From the NCBI GenBank assembly GCA_016717725.1, contig JADKFA010000006.1, positions 1-35,348 of the forward strand: DNA of 35,348 nucleotides, written 5' to 3'. The position numbers and the translations under genes were made by a program. Numbering within the stretch: the first letter of the stretch is position 1; each line of letters opens with the position of its first letter. Shown in pieces: positions 9,621 through 16,839 of this stretch. Origin of the DNA: Bacteroidota bacterium (lineage in GTDB: Bacteria; Bacteroidota; Bacteroidia; AKYH767-A; OLB10). The notes under the pieces are model-generated. The model was not told where the DNA came from, did no database searches, and saw only the letters and a program-made list of their open reading frames with translations.

Positions 9621-11246
9621 ATGAAACATAGAAAATTGAGTAATGTATTATTTATTTTATTCATCATCGCAAACACAACGATTTTTGCACAAACTCCTCC
9701 TTTTAATATTTATATTGAGCCGTTGAACATTCCTAATCTCGGAGGAATACAATCCTATGCTTATGGACAGCATAATGGCAAATGGTTAATTGTAGGAGGT
9801 AGATTGGATGGTTTGCATCAGCGTCAACCTTTTGCTTCTTTTCTTGCATCTGGAAATAATAATCAAATTATTGTGGTGGATCCAGTTGCGATGCAGAAAT
9901 GGTCAGTGCCCAATTCATCCTTGCCAGTTGCAATACGAGAACAATTAAGTTCTACTAATATGGAATTTCATCAGGAAGGAAATTTTTTATATTGTGTTGG
10001 TGGATATGGTTACAGTGCAACAGCAGGTGATCATATCACTTATCCCAATTTAGTAGCCATTGATGTTCCTGCAGTAATTAATGCTGTAGTGAATGGAACT
10101 GGTTTTACTTCTTTCTTTCGTCAAATTACGGATCCACTTTTCGCTGTCTCAGGTGGACATTTATCAAAGATAAATTCTACCTATTATTTAGTCGGTGGGC
10201 AAAATTTTATCGGAAGATATAATCCAATGGGACCCACTCATGGTCCTGGTTTTTTCCAAGAGTACACCAATGCGATACGGAAATTTGATATCAGTGATAA
10301 TGGCACTACCATTAATATTAATCATCACGCTGCTATTGTGGATACAGTGAATTTGCATCGTAGAGATTATAATGTAACGGATCAAATTCTGCCTGATGGA
10401 TCAGAAGGAATAACTGCGTTTTCAGGAGTATTTCAATACGGTATTGATTTGCCATATTTGAATTGTGTGAATATTGATAGTACTTCTTATGTGGTGAATA
10501 ATGCTTTTTCACAATACTATAATCATTATCATTGCGCTGTGGTTCCCATTTATGCGGAAGCAAAAAATGAAATGCATACATTGTTTTTTGGTGGTATCGC
10601 ACAGTATTATGATAGCCTTGGGATTTTAGTTCAAGACAATAATGTGCCCTTTGTGAAAACCATTGCACGCGTTACACGTGATGGCAGCGGATTAATGTCG
10701 GAGTATAAATTGCCTATTGAGATGCCCTCATTTTTGGGAGCAAGTTCAGAATTTATTCCTATCGAAAGTAATCCTCGTTATGCGAATGGTGTATTTAAGC
10801 AAGATAGTTTACTTGCTGATACAACCTTGTTGGGATATATTTATGGTGGAATAAGCAGCAACGATCCCAATATCTTTTTTATTAATACGGGAGCACAAAG
10901 TAGTGCAACGAGTCAAATTTTTAAAGTGTACCATATCAAAAATTCTACGCAAGGGATCCATGATCTAAACGAACAAAGTGTGGGTACATTGAAAATGACG
11001 GTCTACCCCAATCCCAATGATGGTAATTTTACAATCAAGTATCAACTTGTAAAAAATTCGGATGTGAAAATAAAATTAGTAGATCTGAAGGGAAGTATAT
11101 TTGAGGAAAAAACTTTACATAATCAAGAGATAGGAGAACATCTATTTGAAAAGGAATTAGAAGAATTGAAATTCGGTGGCGTTTATTTTTTAACCATCGA
11201 AACGTCGTATGAAAGCGCAACGCAAAAATTAATTCTGACTCCCTAA
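9621..11246 (+). CDS. Exported propeller-like protein with T9SS type A sorting domain
   Basis: 541 residues. Signal peptide MKHRKLSNVLFILFIIANTT with cleavage after IFAQ. The body carries repeated motifs of the kelch kind at irregular spacing: NGKWLIVGGRLDGLH (about residues 52-66), NFLYCVGGYGYSAT, NSTYYLVGGQNFIGRYN, HTLFFGGIAQYYDSLG and TLLGYIYGGISSND. This suggests a secreted beta-propeller. The C-terminal 80 residues are a T9SS type A domain: VYPNPNDGNFTIKYQL, VKIKLVDLKGSIFEEKTL, GGVYFLTIETSYESATQKLI. The frame is intact. Placement between a TetR regulator and a cupin suggests controlled expression of a surface or secreted binding protein; ligand unknown. Confidence 0.88.
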   Translation: MKHRKLSNVLFILFIIANTTIFAQTPPFNIYIEPLNIPNLGGIQSYAYGQHNGKWLIVGGRLDGLHQRQPFASFLASGNNNQIIVVDPVAMQKWSVPNSSLPVAIREQLSSTNMEFHQEGNFLYCVGGYGYSATAGDHITYPNLVAIDVPAVINAVVNGTGFTSFFRQITDPLFAVSGGHLSKINSTYYLVGGQNFIGRYNPMGPTHGPGFFQEYTNAIRKFDISDNGTTININHHAAIVDTVNLHRRDYNVTDQILPDGSEGITAFSGVFQYGIDLPYLNCVNIDSTSYVVNNAFSQYYNHYHCAVVPIYAEAKNEMHTLFFGGIAQYYDSLGILVQDNNVPFVKTIARVTRDGSGLMSEYKLPIEMPSFLGASSEFIPIESNPRYANGVFKQDSLLADTTLLGYIYGGISSNDPNIFFINTGAQSSATSQIFKVYHIKNSTQGIHDLNEQSVGTLKMTVYPNPNDGNFTIKYQLVKNSDVKIKLVDLKGSIFEEKTLHNQEIGEHLFEKELEELKFGGVYFLTIETSYESATQKLILTP

Positions 11247-11294
11247 CAGAAGGATCAAAATGCACCATACATATATTTTGTCAATATTGTTATC

Positions 11295-11582
11295 ATGGAA
11301 TTAAGTAAACTACATCAAACAGATAAAGTAGTGTCAGCAAAGCCATTTTTTAAAATGGAAGAAGGTATCGCAACCTCCATTCAAATTTTAAAAGGGGAAC
11401 TGCTGAAAGAACACGTCACTAAAATCCCTGCACTTTTATTATGTGTTTCTGGAAAGGTAATCTTTGAAAATGAACAATCTCACAAAGAAACATTGCTCTC
11501 TGGAGATTACATCCTAATTACTCCAATGGTTAAACATTGGGTGCAAGCAGAAGAGGATAGCCAGTTGGCGTTGTTGAAGTAA
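11295..11582 (+). CDS. Small cupin-domain protein
   Basis: 95 residues forming a single small cupin barrel. The core reads LKGELLKEHVTKIPALLLCV, SGKVIFENEQSHKETLLSGD, YILITPMVKHWVQAEEDSQL. A conserved histidine occurs in each motif region (KEHV and KHWV), but not the full HxH set of metal-dependent dioxygenases, so it may bind metal weakly or act as a sensor. It follows the T9SS gene by 48 bp on the same strand and likely belongs to the TetR unit. It is not the 3-hydroxyanthranilate dioxygenase, which is at 33.2 kb. Confidence 0.8.
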   Translation: MELSKLHQTDKVVSAKPFFKMEEGIATSIQILKGELLKEHVTKIPALLLCVSGKVIFENEQSHKETLLSGDYILITPMVKHWVQAEEDSQLALLK

Positions 11583-11636
11583 TTTTGAAGTGGAAATTTA
11601 GTTATTAGGCAACCAGTTGGCAATTTGGAATTCAGT

Positions 11637-11973
11637 CCCGATAGCCATCGCATAGGCGTCAGGCTAATTTAAAGGTTTAGCAACAATTTGCAGTTGGTTT
11701 TGATCGCGAAGTCTCACGACTAACATCCAATTTGTAGAGACGCCATTAATGGCGTCTCTACAGGAATTCACCTTAATAGGCCGCCTTCCATAAAATTGGA
11801 TGAAATCCAATTTTATGGAAGGCGGGCTCATCAGTACCAATCAATAAATTATTTTAGATGCATGACAAGGCAAATATTTTTAAAGAAAACTATAATTTTT
11901 AAGAGTGAAAAGACTGTTAATTTTCCCTAAAAAATTACTTCTTAGCCTGACGCCTATGCGATAGCCATCGGGA
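11637..11973. repeat. MITE-like composite element with terminal inverted repeats, containing hairpin copy 4 (E4)
   Basis: The left end 11637-11667 (CCCGATAGCCATCGCATAGG then CGTCAGGCTAA) recurs inverted at 11942-11973, with 29 of 31 positions matching. Between them lie CGCGAAGTCTCACGACTAA-like sequence, hairpin A at 11733-11762 (perfect 14-bp arms TGTAGAGACGCCAT/ATGGCGTCTCTACA) and hairpin B at 11781-11825 (perfect 21-bp arms, outer stem CCGCCTTCC/GGAAGGCGG, loop GAA). No ORF is present. It occupies most of the 632-bp gap 11583-12214; from 11974 to 12187 only AT-rich sequence with no recognised feature was seen. Confidence 0.75.
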
Positions 11974-12187
11974 TAAGAATTCAGAGTTTAAAATGCAGAA
12001 TTGGGATTCTAATCTCCTTGGGCTGTTAATTAGTTAAAGTCGAATGCAAGATTTGAGACGAATCTTAGGAGATAAAAATTTCAACCACCGCAAGAACTTC
12101 GATATTTAATTTAATCAAGAAATGTAATTCTATAATTCTAAGACAAGAAATGTATTACGCAAAGCTTCTGCTAATTCTGAATTCTGA

Positions 12188-12205
12188 TCCCGATGGCTAT
12201 CGGGA
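12188..12205. repeat. TCCCGATGGCTATCGGGA palindrome
   Basis: A copy of the 18-bp palindrome, 9 bp beyond the stop codon of the minus-strand PurF-like gene, flanked by AATTCTGA and CTGAATTA. Confidence 0.8.
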
Positions 12206-12214
12206 CTGAATTAA

Positions 12215-14113
12215 CTAATACGCTCTCTCATTCAATCCCGAAACATAATTCACAAACGCTTTACACGAAACTCTGTTTCCTCCAGGAGTAGGATAGTCTC
12301 CACTGAAATACCAATCGCCACGATGGTCGGGACAGGCTTTATGTAAATTAGCAGTAGTTTGGAAAATCACTTCTACTTCGGCATTGATTCCCTCTGGCGT
12401 TACCAACTGAGCAACACGAGCAGAAATTTCTTCATCAGTGAATGGCGCATAAATTTTCTTCACTACATTCTGCGCATCATTTCCTTTAGTAAGTTCGAGT
12501 TTGCATTCTTCAAAAACTTGATCAATCAAGTGCTCCATGTTGCGTTCTTCAATCAAACTGATCACCGCTTTGAACGCAATCAAATCGCCAATCTTCGCCA
12601 TATCGATGCCGTAACAATCGGGATAACGGATCTGCGGTGCCGAAGAAACAATGACTATTTTCTTTGGACTCAATCGGTCTAACATGCGAATGATACTGTT
12701 GCGCAACGTTGTTCCTCTCACGATGGAATCATCAATCACCACTAAATTATCGACGCCTTGCTGTACGGTTCCGTAAGTGATATCATACACGTGCGCCACC
12801 ATATCCGTTCGATCACTATCATTGGTGATGAATGTACGAAGCTTAGCATCTTTAATTGCAATTTTTTCTGCACGCGGTTTATAAGAAAGTATTTCATCCA
12901 ACTTCGCTTCGTCGATGTTATTACCCATCGCAAGAATTTTTTGCTTCTTCACGTCTTTCAAATAATCTTCCATCCCTTTCATCATTCCATAAAACGCAAC
13001 TTCAGCGGTATTGGGAATGTAGGAAAACACTGTATGCTTTAAATCTTTGTCTACCGCTTTTAAAATCGTTGGACATAATAATCTACCCAACATCTGACGC
13101 TCACGATAAATATCTTTATCACTTCCTCTTGAAAAATAAATACGCTCAAATGAACATGATTTTCTCTCTAAGGGCTCACGAATCATTTCTTCAAACACCT
13201 TTCCATTCTTCTTAATAATTAAAGCGCTTCCAGGTGTTATTTCTTTAATACTTTCACTCGGAACATTAAATGCAGTTTGAATTTGTGGACGTTCAGAAGT
13301 TACTACCACTACTTCATCATCAGCGTAATACCAAGCTGGACGGATTCCAGAAGGATCTCTCAATACAAAAGCATCGCCATGTCCGAGTAATCCCGCCATG
13401 ATATAACCACCATCCCATAACTTGGAAGAGCGACGAAGAATATTTCCAATATCTATTTTTTCAGCAATGATCGGACTAATATCTTTTTTCGAATACCCGT
13501 CCTGCTTATAGCGATAGTATAACAAATCATTCTCTTCATCGAGCCAATGTCCGATATTCTCCATCACCGTCACCGTGTCCGCTTTCTCGCGTGGATGTTG
13601 TCCGATGCTCACTAAATCGTTGAATAATTCTTCAACATTAGTTAAATTAAAATTTCCAGCAACGACTAAATTTCGCGTCATCCAATTATTTTGTCGAAGA
13701 AAAGGATGACAAGTTTCGAAATTATTTCCTCCAAAAGTTCCATAACGTAAATGACCTAATAAAAGTTCGCCCATAAATTCAGCGTTCTTTTTCAAATAAT
13801 TTACATCATTTAGTTTCTCGGGATTGTTTTTTTGAATTTCACGAATGGGATCATTGATCACGCCAAAAATATCGGCAATCGCATTTTTTTCAATGGAACG
13901 ATAACGACTGATGTATTTCTCACCCGGTTGCATATCGAGTTTGATACAAGCTACACCCGCACCGTCTTGTCCACGATTGTGTTGCTTTTCCATCAGCAAT
14001 GAAAGTTTGTTCAGGCCGTATAAGGCTGTCCCGTACTTTTCCAGATAAAAGTCAAGTGGTTTTAATAATCGAACGAGGGCTATTCCGCACTCGTGATGAA
14101 GAGCATCGCTCAT
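12215..14113 (-). CDS. PurF-like amidophosphoribosyltransferase, long form
   Basis: 632 residues, intact frame. The N-terminal Ntn-type class II glutamine amidotransferase domain has its Cys at residue 9 (MSDALHHECGIAL), so an eight-residue propeptide would have to be removed. It continues with EKQHNRGQDGAGVACIK, GHLRYGTFGGNNFETCHPFL and DPSGIRPAWYY. The C-terminal phosphoribosyltransferase domain has the PRPP motif VVIDDSIVRGTT and ISSAP-like VIVSSAPQIRYPDCYGIDM. PurF usually has about 470-510 residues; the extra length is in insertions such as FGVINDPIREIQKNN and in a C-terminal extension after FKAVISLIEERN. The likely role is 5-phosphoribosylamine formation from PRPP and glutamine, but Bacteroidota often also carry a standard PurF, so this could be a paralogue with another acceptor. 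An AAAGGAAAC stretch precedes the ATG. Confidence 0.85.
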   Translation of the reverse strand: MSDALHHECGIALVRLLKPLDFYLEKYGTALYGLNKLSLLMEKQHNRGQDGAGVACIKLDMQPGEKYISRYRSIEKNAIADIFGVINDPIREIQKNNPEKLNDVNYLKKNAEFMGELLLGHLRYGTFGGNNFETCHPFLRQNNWMTRNLVVAGNFNLTNVEELFNDLVSIGQHPREKADTVTVMENIGHWLDEENDLLYYRYKQDGYSKKDISPIIAEKIDIGNILRRSSKLWDGGYIMAGLLGHGDAFVLRDPSGIRPAWYYADDEVVVVTSERPQIQTAFNVPSESIKEITPGSALIIKKNGKVFEEMIREPLERKSCSFERIYFSRGSDKDIYRERQMLGRLLCPTILKAVDKDLKHTVFSYIPNTAEVAFYGMMKGMEDYLKDVKKQKILAMGNNIDEAKLDEILSYKPRAEKIAIKDAKLRTFITNDSDRTDMVAHVYDITYGTVQQGVDNLVVIDDSIVRGTTLRNSIIRMLDRLSPKKIVIVSSAPQIRYPDCYGIDMAKIGDLIAFKAVISLIEERNMEHLIDQVFEECKLELTKGNDAQNVVKKIYAPFTDEEISARVAQLVTPEGINAEVEVIFQTTANLHKACPDHRGDWYFSGDYPTPGGNRVSCKAFVNYVSGLNERAY

Positions 14114-14130
14114 GTTTCCTTTCTAAGCGG

Positions 14131-14138
14131 CAAAATTA
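14131..14138 (-). promoter_or_regulatory. -7 box TAATTTTG upstream of the PurF-like gene
   Basis: On the minus strand TAATTTTG fits TAnnTTTG and lies 17 nt before the ATG at 14113. A -33 TTTG is not evident. Confidence 0.5.
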
Positions 14139-14267
14139 CGGAATCTATTGCTATTTTACTATAATTTCTTTCACCTGATTTTTTTCAATGATTTTTATTA
14201 GCAATTAATTGTTAATGAATTAGGCTAGATACTGACTTTAGTATGGAAATATTCGAACGAATACCTC

Positions 14268-14275
14268 TAAATTTG
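14268..14275 (+). promoter_or_regulatory. -7 box TAAATTTG upstream of the cytochrome-like operon
   Basis: TAAATTTG matches TAnnTTTG 16 nt before the ATG at 14292, in the divergent spacer shared with the PurF-like gene. No good -33 box was seen. Confidence 0.5.
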
Positions 14276-14291
14276 CGACATTCATTAAAAT

Positions 14292-14663
14292 ATGAGAAAC
14301 CACCCCCGAAGTATTATTTTTCTCTTAATACTTATAGCTATTGCTTCTTGCACAACCGAACCTAAATTGGACAATGTTCCAGTAATTTCTTTCAGCACAC
14401 AAATACAACCCATTATTTCCTCTCATTGTAATTTTAGTGGGTGTCATGGAGCAAGCCCAGAAGGACCAGGGTCATACCAAACTTACGACCAAATAATGGG
14501 ATCCATCAAAGCTGGAAATGCGCACGGAAGTAAATTGTATCAATCCATTACTCGCCGTGGTTTTGTGGAGCACCGTATGCCACCAAGCGGTTATCAGGAA
14601 GTAAGTCCTGAAAACACAAAATTGATTTATTGGTGGATTGAGCAAGGTGCAAAAAATAACTAA
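14292..14663 (+). CDS. Cytochrome c-like lipoprotein with CX4CH motif
   Basis: 123 residues. Lipoprotein signal LLILIAIASC, with the lipobox Cys at about residue 20, so probably membrane anchored. The mature part reads ISFSTQIQPIISSHC, then a heme-type attachment site C-NFSG-CHG (four rather than two intervening residues), RRGFVEHRMPPSGYQEV with a possible Met axial ligand, and WWIEQGAKNN at the end. This is the plan of small Bacteroidota cytochrome-like domains. It is followed by a related lipoprotein 7 bp later and a DUF5777-type barrel. Heme binding is inferred from the motif; the noncanonical spacing leaves room for doubt. Confidence 0.8.
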   Translation: MRNHPRSIIFLLILIAIASCTTEPKLDNVPVISFSTQIQPIISSHCNFSGCHGASPEGPGSYQTYDQIMGSIKAGNAHGSKLYQSITRRGFVEHRMPPSGYQEVSPENTKLIYWWIEQGAKNN

Positions 14664-14670
14664 GTTTATT

Positions 14671-15090
14671 ATGAAAAAATTGAATAGAAATAAATCAACA
14701 TATTTAGTTCTTACTCTCCTCAGTGGGTTCTTGTTTTTTATGTCGTCGTGTTATTATGATAGCGTGGAGGAATTGGATCCTAACTTTGGTTTAATTGGGA
14801 ATTGCGATACCTCGGGTACCATTTCATTTTCTCAGCAAGTAAATCCTATTATCACTACTTTTTGTGGCAGCACAGGTGGTTCCGCGTCTTCTTGTCATGG
14901 AACAAGTTCAACTAGTGGAATTCCTTTAGTTACACATTTAGATATTTCAAGTTCGGCAAGTGATAATTTGATGGATGCAATTCGTCATATCAATGGTGCA
15001 TCTCCTATGCCAGAAGGTGGTGGCAAGCTGGATAATTGTAGAATTGCTACTATTCAAAAATGGATCGACGAAGGAAAATTGAATAATTAA
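14671..15090 (+). CDS. Second cytochrome c-like lipoprotein with CX9CH motif
   Basis: Start at the ATG 14671 (MKKLNRNKSTYLVLTLL); a TTG 33 bp upstream lies inside the previous gene and is less likely. Lipobox GFLFFMSSC at about residue 29. The mature domain repeats the plan of the preceding protein: ISFSQQVNPIITTFC, C-(9)-CHG in CGSTGGSASSCHGTSS, a Met in ASPMPEGGGKL, and IQKWIDEGKLNN at the end. The widened Cys-Cys spacing is unusual for covalent heme attachment. About 140 residues. Likely a paralogue of the upstream gene and cotranscribed with it and with the barrel gene starting 5 bp downstream. Confidence 0.78.
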   Translation: MKKLNRNKSTYLVLTLLSGFLFFMSSCYYDSVEELDPNFGLIGNCDTSGTISFSQQVNPIITTFCGSTGGSASSCHGTSSTSGIPLVTHLDISSSASDNLMDAIRHINGASPMPEGGGKLDNCRIATIQKWIDEGKLNN

Positions 15091-15095
15091 TCGCT

Positions 15096-15986
15096 ATGAA
15101 AAAATCTTCTTATATCATTCTGTTCTTCTTAAATTTTGTTTTCTTCTCGGCTTATGCACAAGAAGACTTAGACAGTATCTTAAATAGTGCACAGGAAAAA
15201 CAGAAAGTAATTACACTCGCTACATTTAAAACAACGCGCGTTATTAATTTCCATACCATTGAAACCGTTGGAAAACGTACCCTTGATTTCAGAATATCTC
15301 ATCGATTTGGAGTCGTTAATTCAGGGTTGGATGATTTTTGGGGAATCGATGGTGGCGCAAGTATTCGTTTGGGATTAGAGTATAGTTATGATGGTCGTTT
15401 GATGGTTGGCTTCGGACGAACGAGCTATCAGAAATTGTTAGATGGATTTTTAAAGTATCGCTTGTTGCGTCAAACCGAAGGAGATGAAATGCCCTTAAGT
15501 GTTACTCTCTTTGGTGGAATGTATGCAACGATGGCAAAGGATCCACTTAAAAAGGTAACAGGCTTCGATCGTTACGAACATTTCTACAGTCGACTTTCTT
15601 ACAATTACCAAGCGATAATTGGTCGCAAGTTCGGGCCGAATTTTTCTGCTCAAATCGCACCTTGGTTTGTGCATATAAATCAAGTGGATTTGTTGAAAGA
15701 TGCGAATGATATTTATGGTTTCTCAGGAGCTCTTCGTTACAAATTCACAAAACATATGGCGCTCACTGCTGAATATGCATATCGCTTGAATGATTATACG
15801 GATCGTGATTTTTATGATTCATTTGGAATCGGTTTTGAAATTGAAACTGGCGGACACGTATTCCAAATGCATGTGACCAATTCATTCGGTCTGAGCGAAA
15901 ATCAATTCTTGCCGTACACCGATACGAAGTGGAGCGATGGCGGAATCCGAATTGGATTTAATGTTTCGAGAGTGTTCACGCTTTAA
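15096..15986 (+). CDS. DUF5777-type outer-membrane beta-barrel protein
   Basis: 296 residues with signal peptide MKKSSYIILFFLNFVFFSAYAQ. The remainder is rich in alternating, amphipathic strands ending in aromatic residues: TLDFRISHRFGVVNSGLDDF, WGIDGGASIRLGLEYSY, LMVGFGRTSYQKLLDGFLKY, SLTAEYAY-like MALTAEYAYRL and a C-terminal GGIRIGFNVSRVFTL strand. The FRISHRFG and GLDDFWGIDG motifs are characteristic of DUF5777, which is commonly found next to small cytochrome-like lipoproteins. Genetic linkage suggests the three genes act together at the envelope, perhaps in electron transfer or exported-substrate handling; the function of DUF5777 itself is not established. Confidence 0.85.
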   Translation: MKKSSYIILFFLNFVFFSAYAQEDLDSILNSAQEKQKVITLATFKTTRVINFHTIETVGKRTLDFRISHRFGVVNSGLDDFWGIDGGASIRLGLEYSYDGRLMVGFGRTSYQKLLDGFLKYRLLRQTEGDEMPLSVTLFGGMYATMAKDPLKKVTGFDRYEHFYSRLSYNYQAIIGRKFGPNFSAQIAPWFVHINQVDLLKDANDIYGFSGALRYKFTKHMALTAEYAYRLNDYTDRDFYDSFGIGFEIETGGHVFQMHVTNSFGLSENQFLPYTDTKWSDGGIRIGFNVSRVFTL

Positions 15987-15998
15987 TTCAGAATTCAG

Positions 15999-16016
15999 TC
16001 CCGATAGCTATCGGGA
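15999..16016. repeat. TCCCGATAGCTATCGGGA palindrome
   Basis: Perfect copy starting 12 bp after the barrel stop codon, flanked by GAATTCAG and CAGAATT. It sits between convergent genes and could serve as a bidirectional terminator. Confidence 0.85.
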
Positions 16017-16058
16017 TCAGAATTGAATTTTAAAATTGTAAATTGTAGATTGTAGCTT

Positions 16059-16415
16059 TTAATAATCTTTCACTAAAATTTCAGTGGGGATGCCCAACAC
16101 TTCGTTAAGCTTTCGAATCATTTCAAGCGTTAGTTTTCTTTTTCGATTAAGAATTTCACTCACTCTACTCTTTAGACCCATCACCTCCGCTAAATCTTTT
16201 TGTTTGTATCCGAGTTGTTCCATTCTGAATTTGATGGCTTCAATAGGATCTGGTAAATCAATAGGAAATTTATCTTTTTCATAATTGTCGATTAAAAGTG
16301 AAAGTAATTCTAACTCATCGCCTAATTTCGAATTTCTTTTCGCATCAAATATTGCCTCTAAGCGAGATAACGCTTTTTGGTAGTCTTTTTCAGTTTTAAT
16401 AACTTTCCAATCCAT
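16059..16415 (-). CDS. higA: HigA-type antitoxin (XRE/HTH)
   Basis: 118 residues. Acidic, helical N-terminal half (EKDYQKALSRLEAIFDAKRN, LELLSLLIDNYEKDKFPIDL) followed by a helix-turn-helix: AIKFRMEQLGYKQKDLAEVM, GLKSRVSEILNRKRKLTLEM. This is the HigA-like layout in which the N-terminus contacts the toxin. It begins 4 bp after the toxin stop, so the pair is translationally linked, with toxin first as in other higBA loci. It probably represses its own operon through the palindrome at 16728-16752. Confidence 0.9.
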   Translation of the reverse strand: MDWKVIKTEKDYQKALSRLEAIFDAKRNSKLGDELELLSLLIDNYEKDKFPIDLPDPIEAIKFRMEQLGYKQKDLAEVMGLKSRVSEILNRKRKLTLEMIRKLNEVLGIPTEILVKDY

Positions 16416-16419
16416 GATA

Positions 16420-16713
16420 TTAAATTTTTGAGGCGTCTATTTTATCGTACTGAGAATGATTTCCAACAAACCGAATCCATAATATACCATAGTGATAATT
16501 TATTTTAACTATGATTCTGTATTTATTCCCTTTTATGTTAAAGACAACTCTATTGTCCTCTATGAAACTTGCAGATGGATAATCTTGCTTGATTTCTCTT
16601 GGGCTTTGCCATTGAGCTTCTTCACATTCTTTATACCATGTTTTAAGTTGCTCTTCACAATCTTTGTGCTTGGTCCAGAAAGTTTTTAACGTTCTCTTTG
16701 CAATCACTCTCAT
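16420..16713 (-). CDS. higB: HigB-type mRNA interferase toxin
   Basis: 97 residues, RelE/HigB superfamily. N-terminus MRVIAKRTLKTFWTKHKDCE is the typical HigB start; then LKTWYKECEEAQWQSPREIK, FNIKGNKYRIIVKINYHYGI and LWIRFVGNHSQYDKID, the basic C-terminal core with the conserved His. It likely cleaves mRNA on the ribosome. Upstream of the start codon a -7 box lies only 4 nt away, so translation from an almost leaderless transcript is likely. Confidence 0.92.
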   Translation of the reverse strand: MRVIAKRTLKTFWTKHKDCEEQLKTWYKECEEAQWQSPREIKQDYPSASFIEDNRVVFNIKGNKYRIIVKINYHYGILWIRFVGNHSQYDKIDASKI

Positions 16714-16717
16714 AATA

Positions 16718-16752
16718 CAAAGATATGAAAAGTTCCCAAAGTTGGAACTTTT
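16718..16752 (-). promoter_or_regulatory. higBA promoter and operator
   Basis: On the minus strand TATCTTTG (16725-16718) is a clear -7 box 4 nt before the higB ATG. Directly upstream, AAAAGTTCC and GGAACTTTT (16728-16736 and 16744-16752) form a perfect 9-bp inverted repeat around a 7-bp centre. The arms cover the -10 to -35 zone, a suitable site for HigA or HigBA repression. Confidence 0.75.
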
Positions 16753-16839
16753 TGATTAAAATTAATTTTTGCCATATTAAAATATTTTTTCGAAAAAGGT
16801 TTTAGTTTAATAACTATATAATTCTGAATGCTGTACGTC

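Noticed and set aside
11295..11582. Cupin at 11.3 kb as the 3-hydroxyanthranilate dioxygenase of the kynurenine pathway
   Set aside because: It is too short and lacks the HxH..E metal set and the zinc tail; the true enzyme is recognisable at 33.2 kb.
12359..13215. Plus-strand ORFs opposite the PurF-like gene (12359, 12758, 12856)
   Set aside because: They are complementary-strand shadows of an intact, conserved 632-residue gene and show no family signature.
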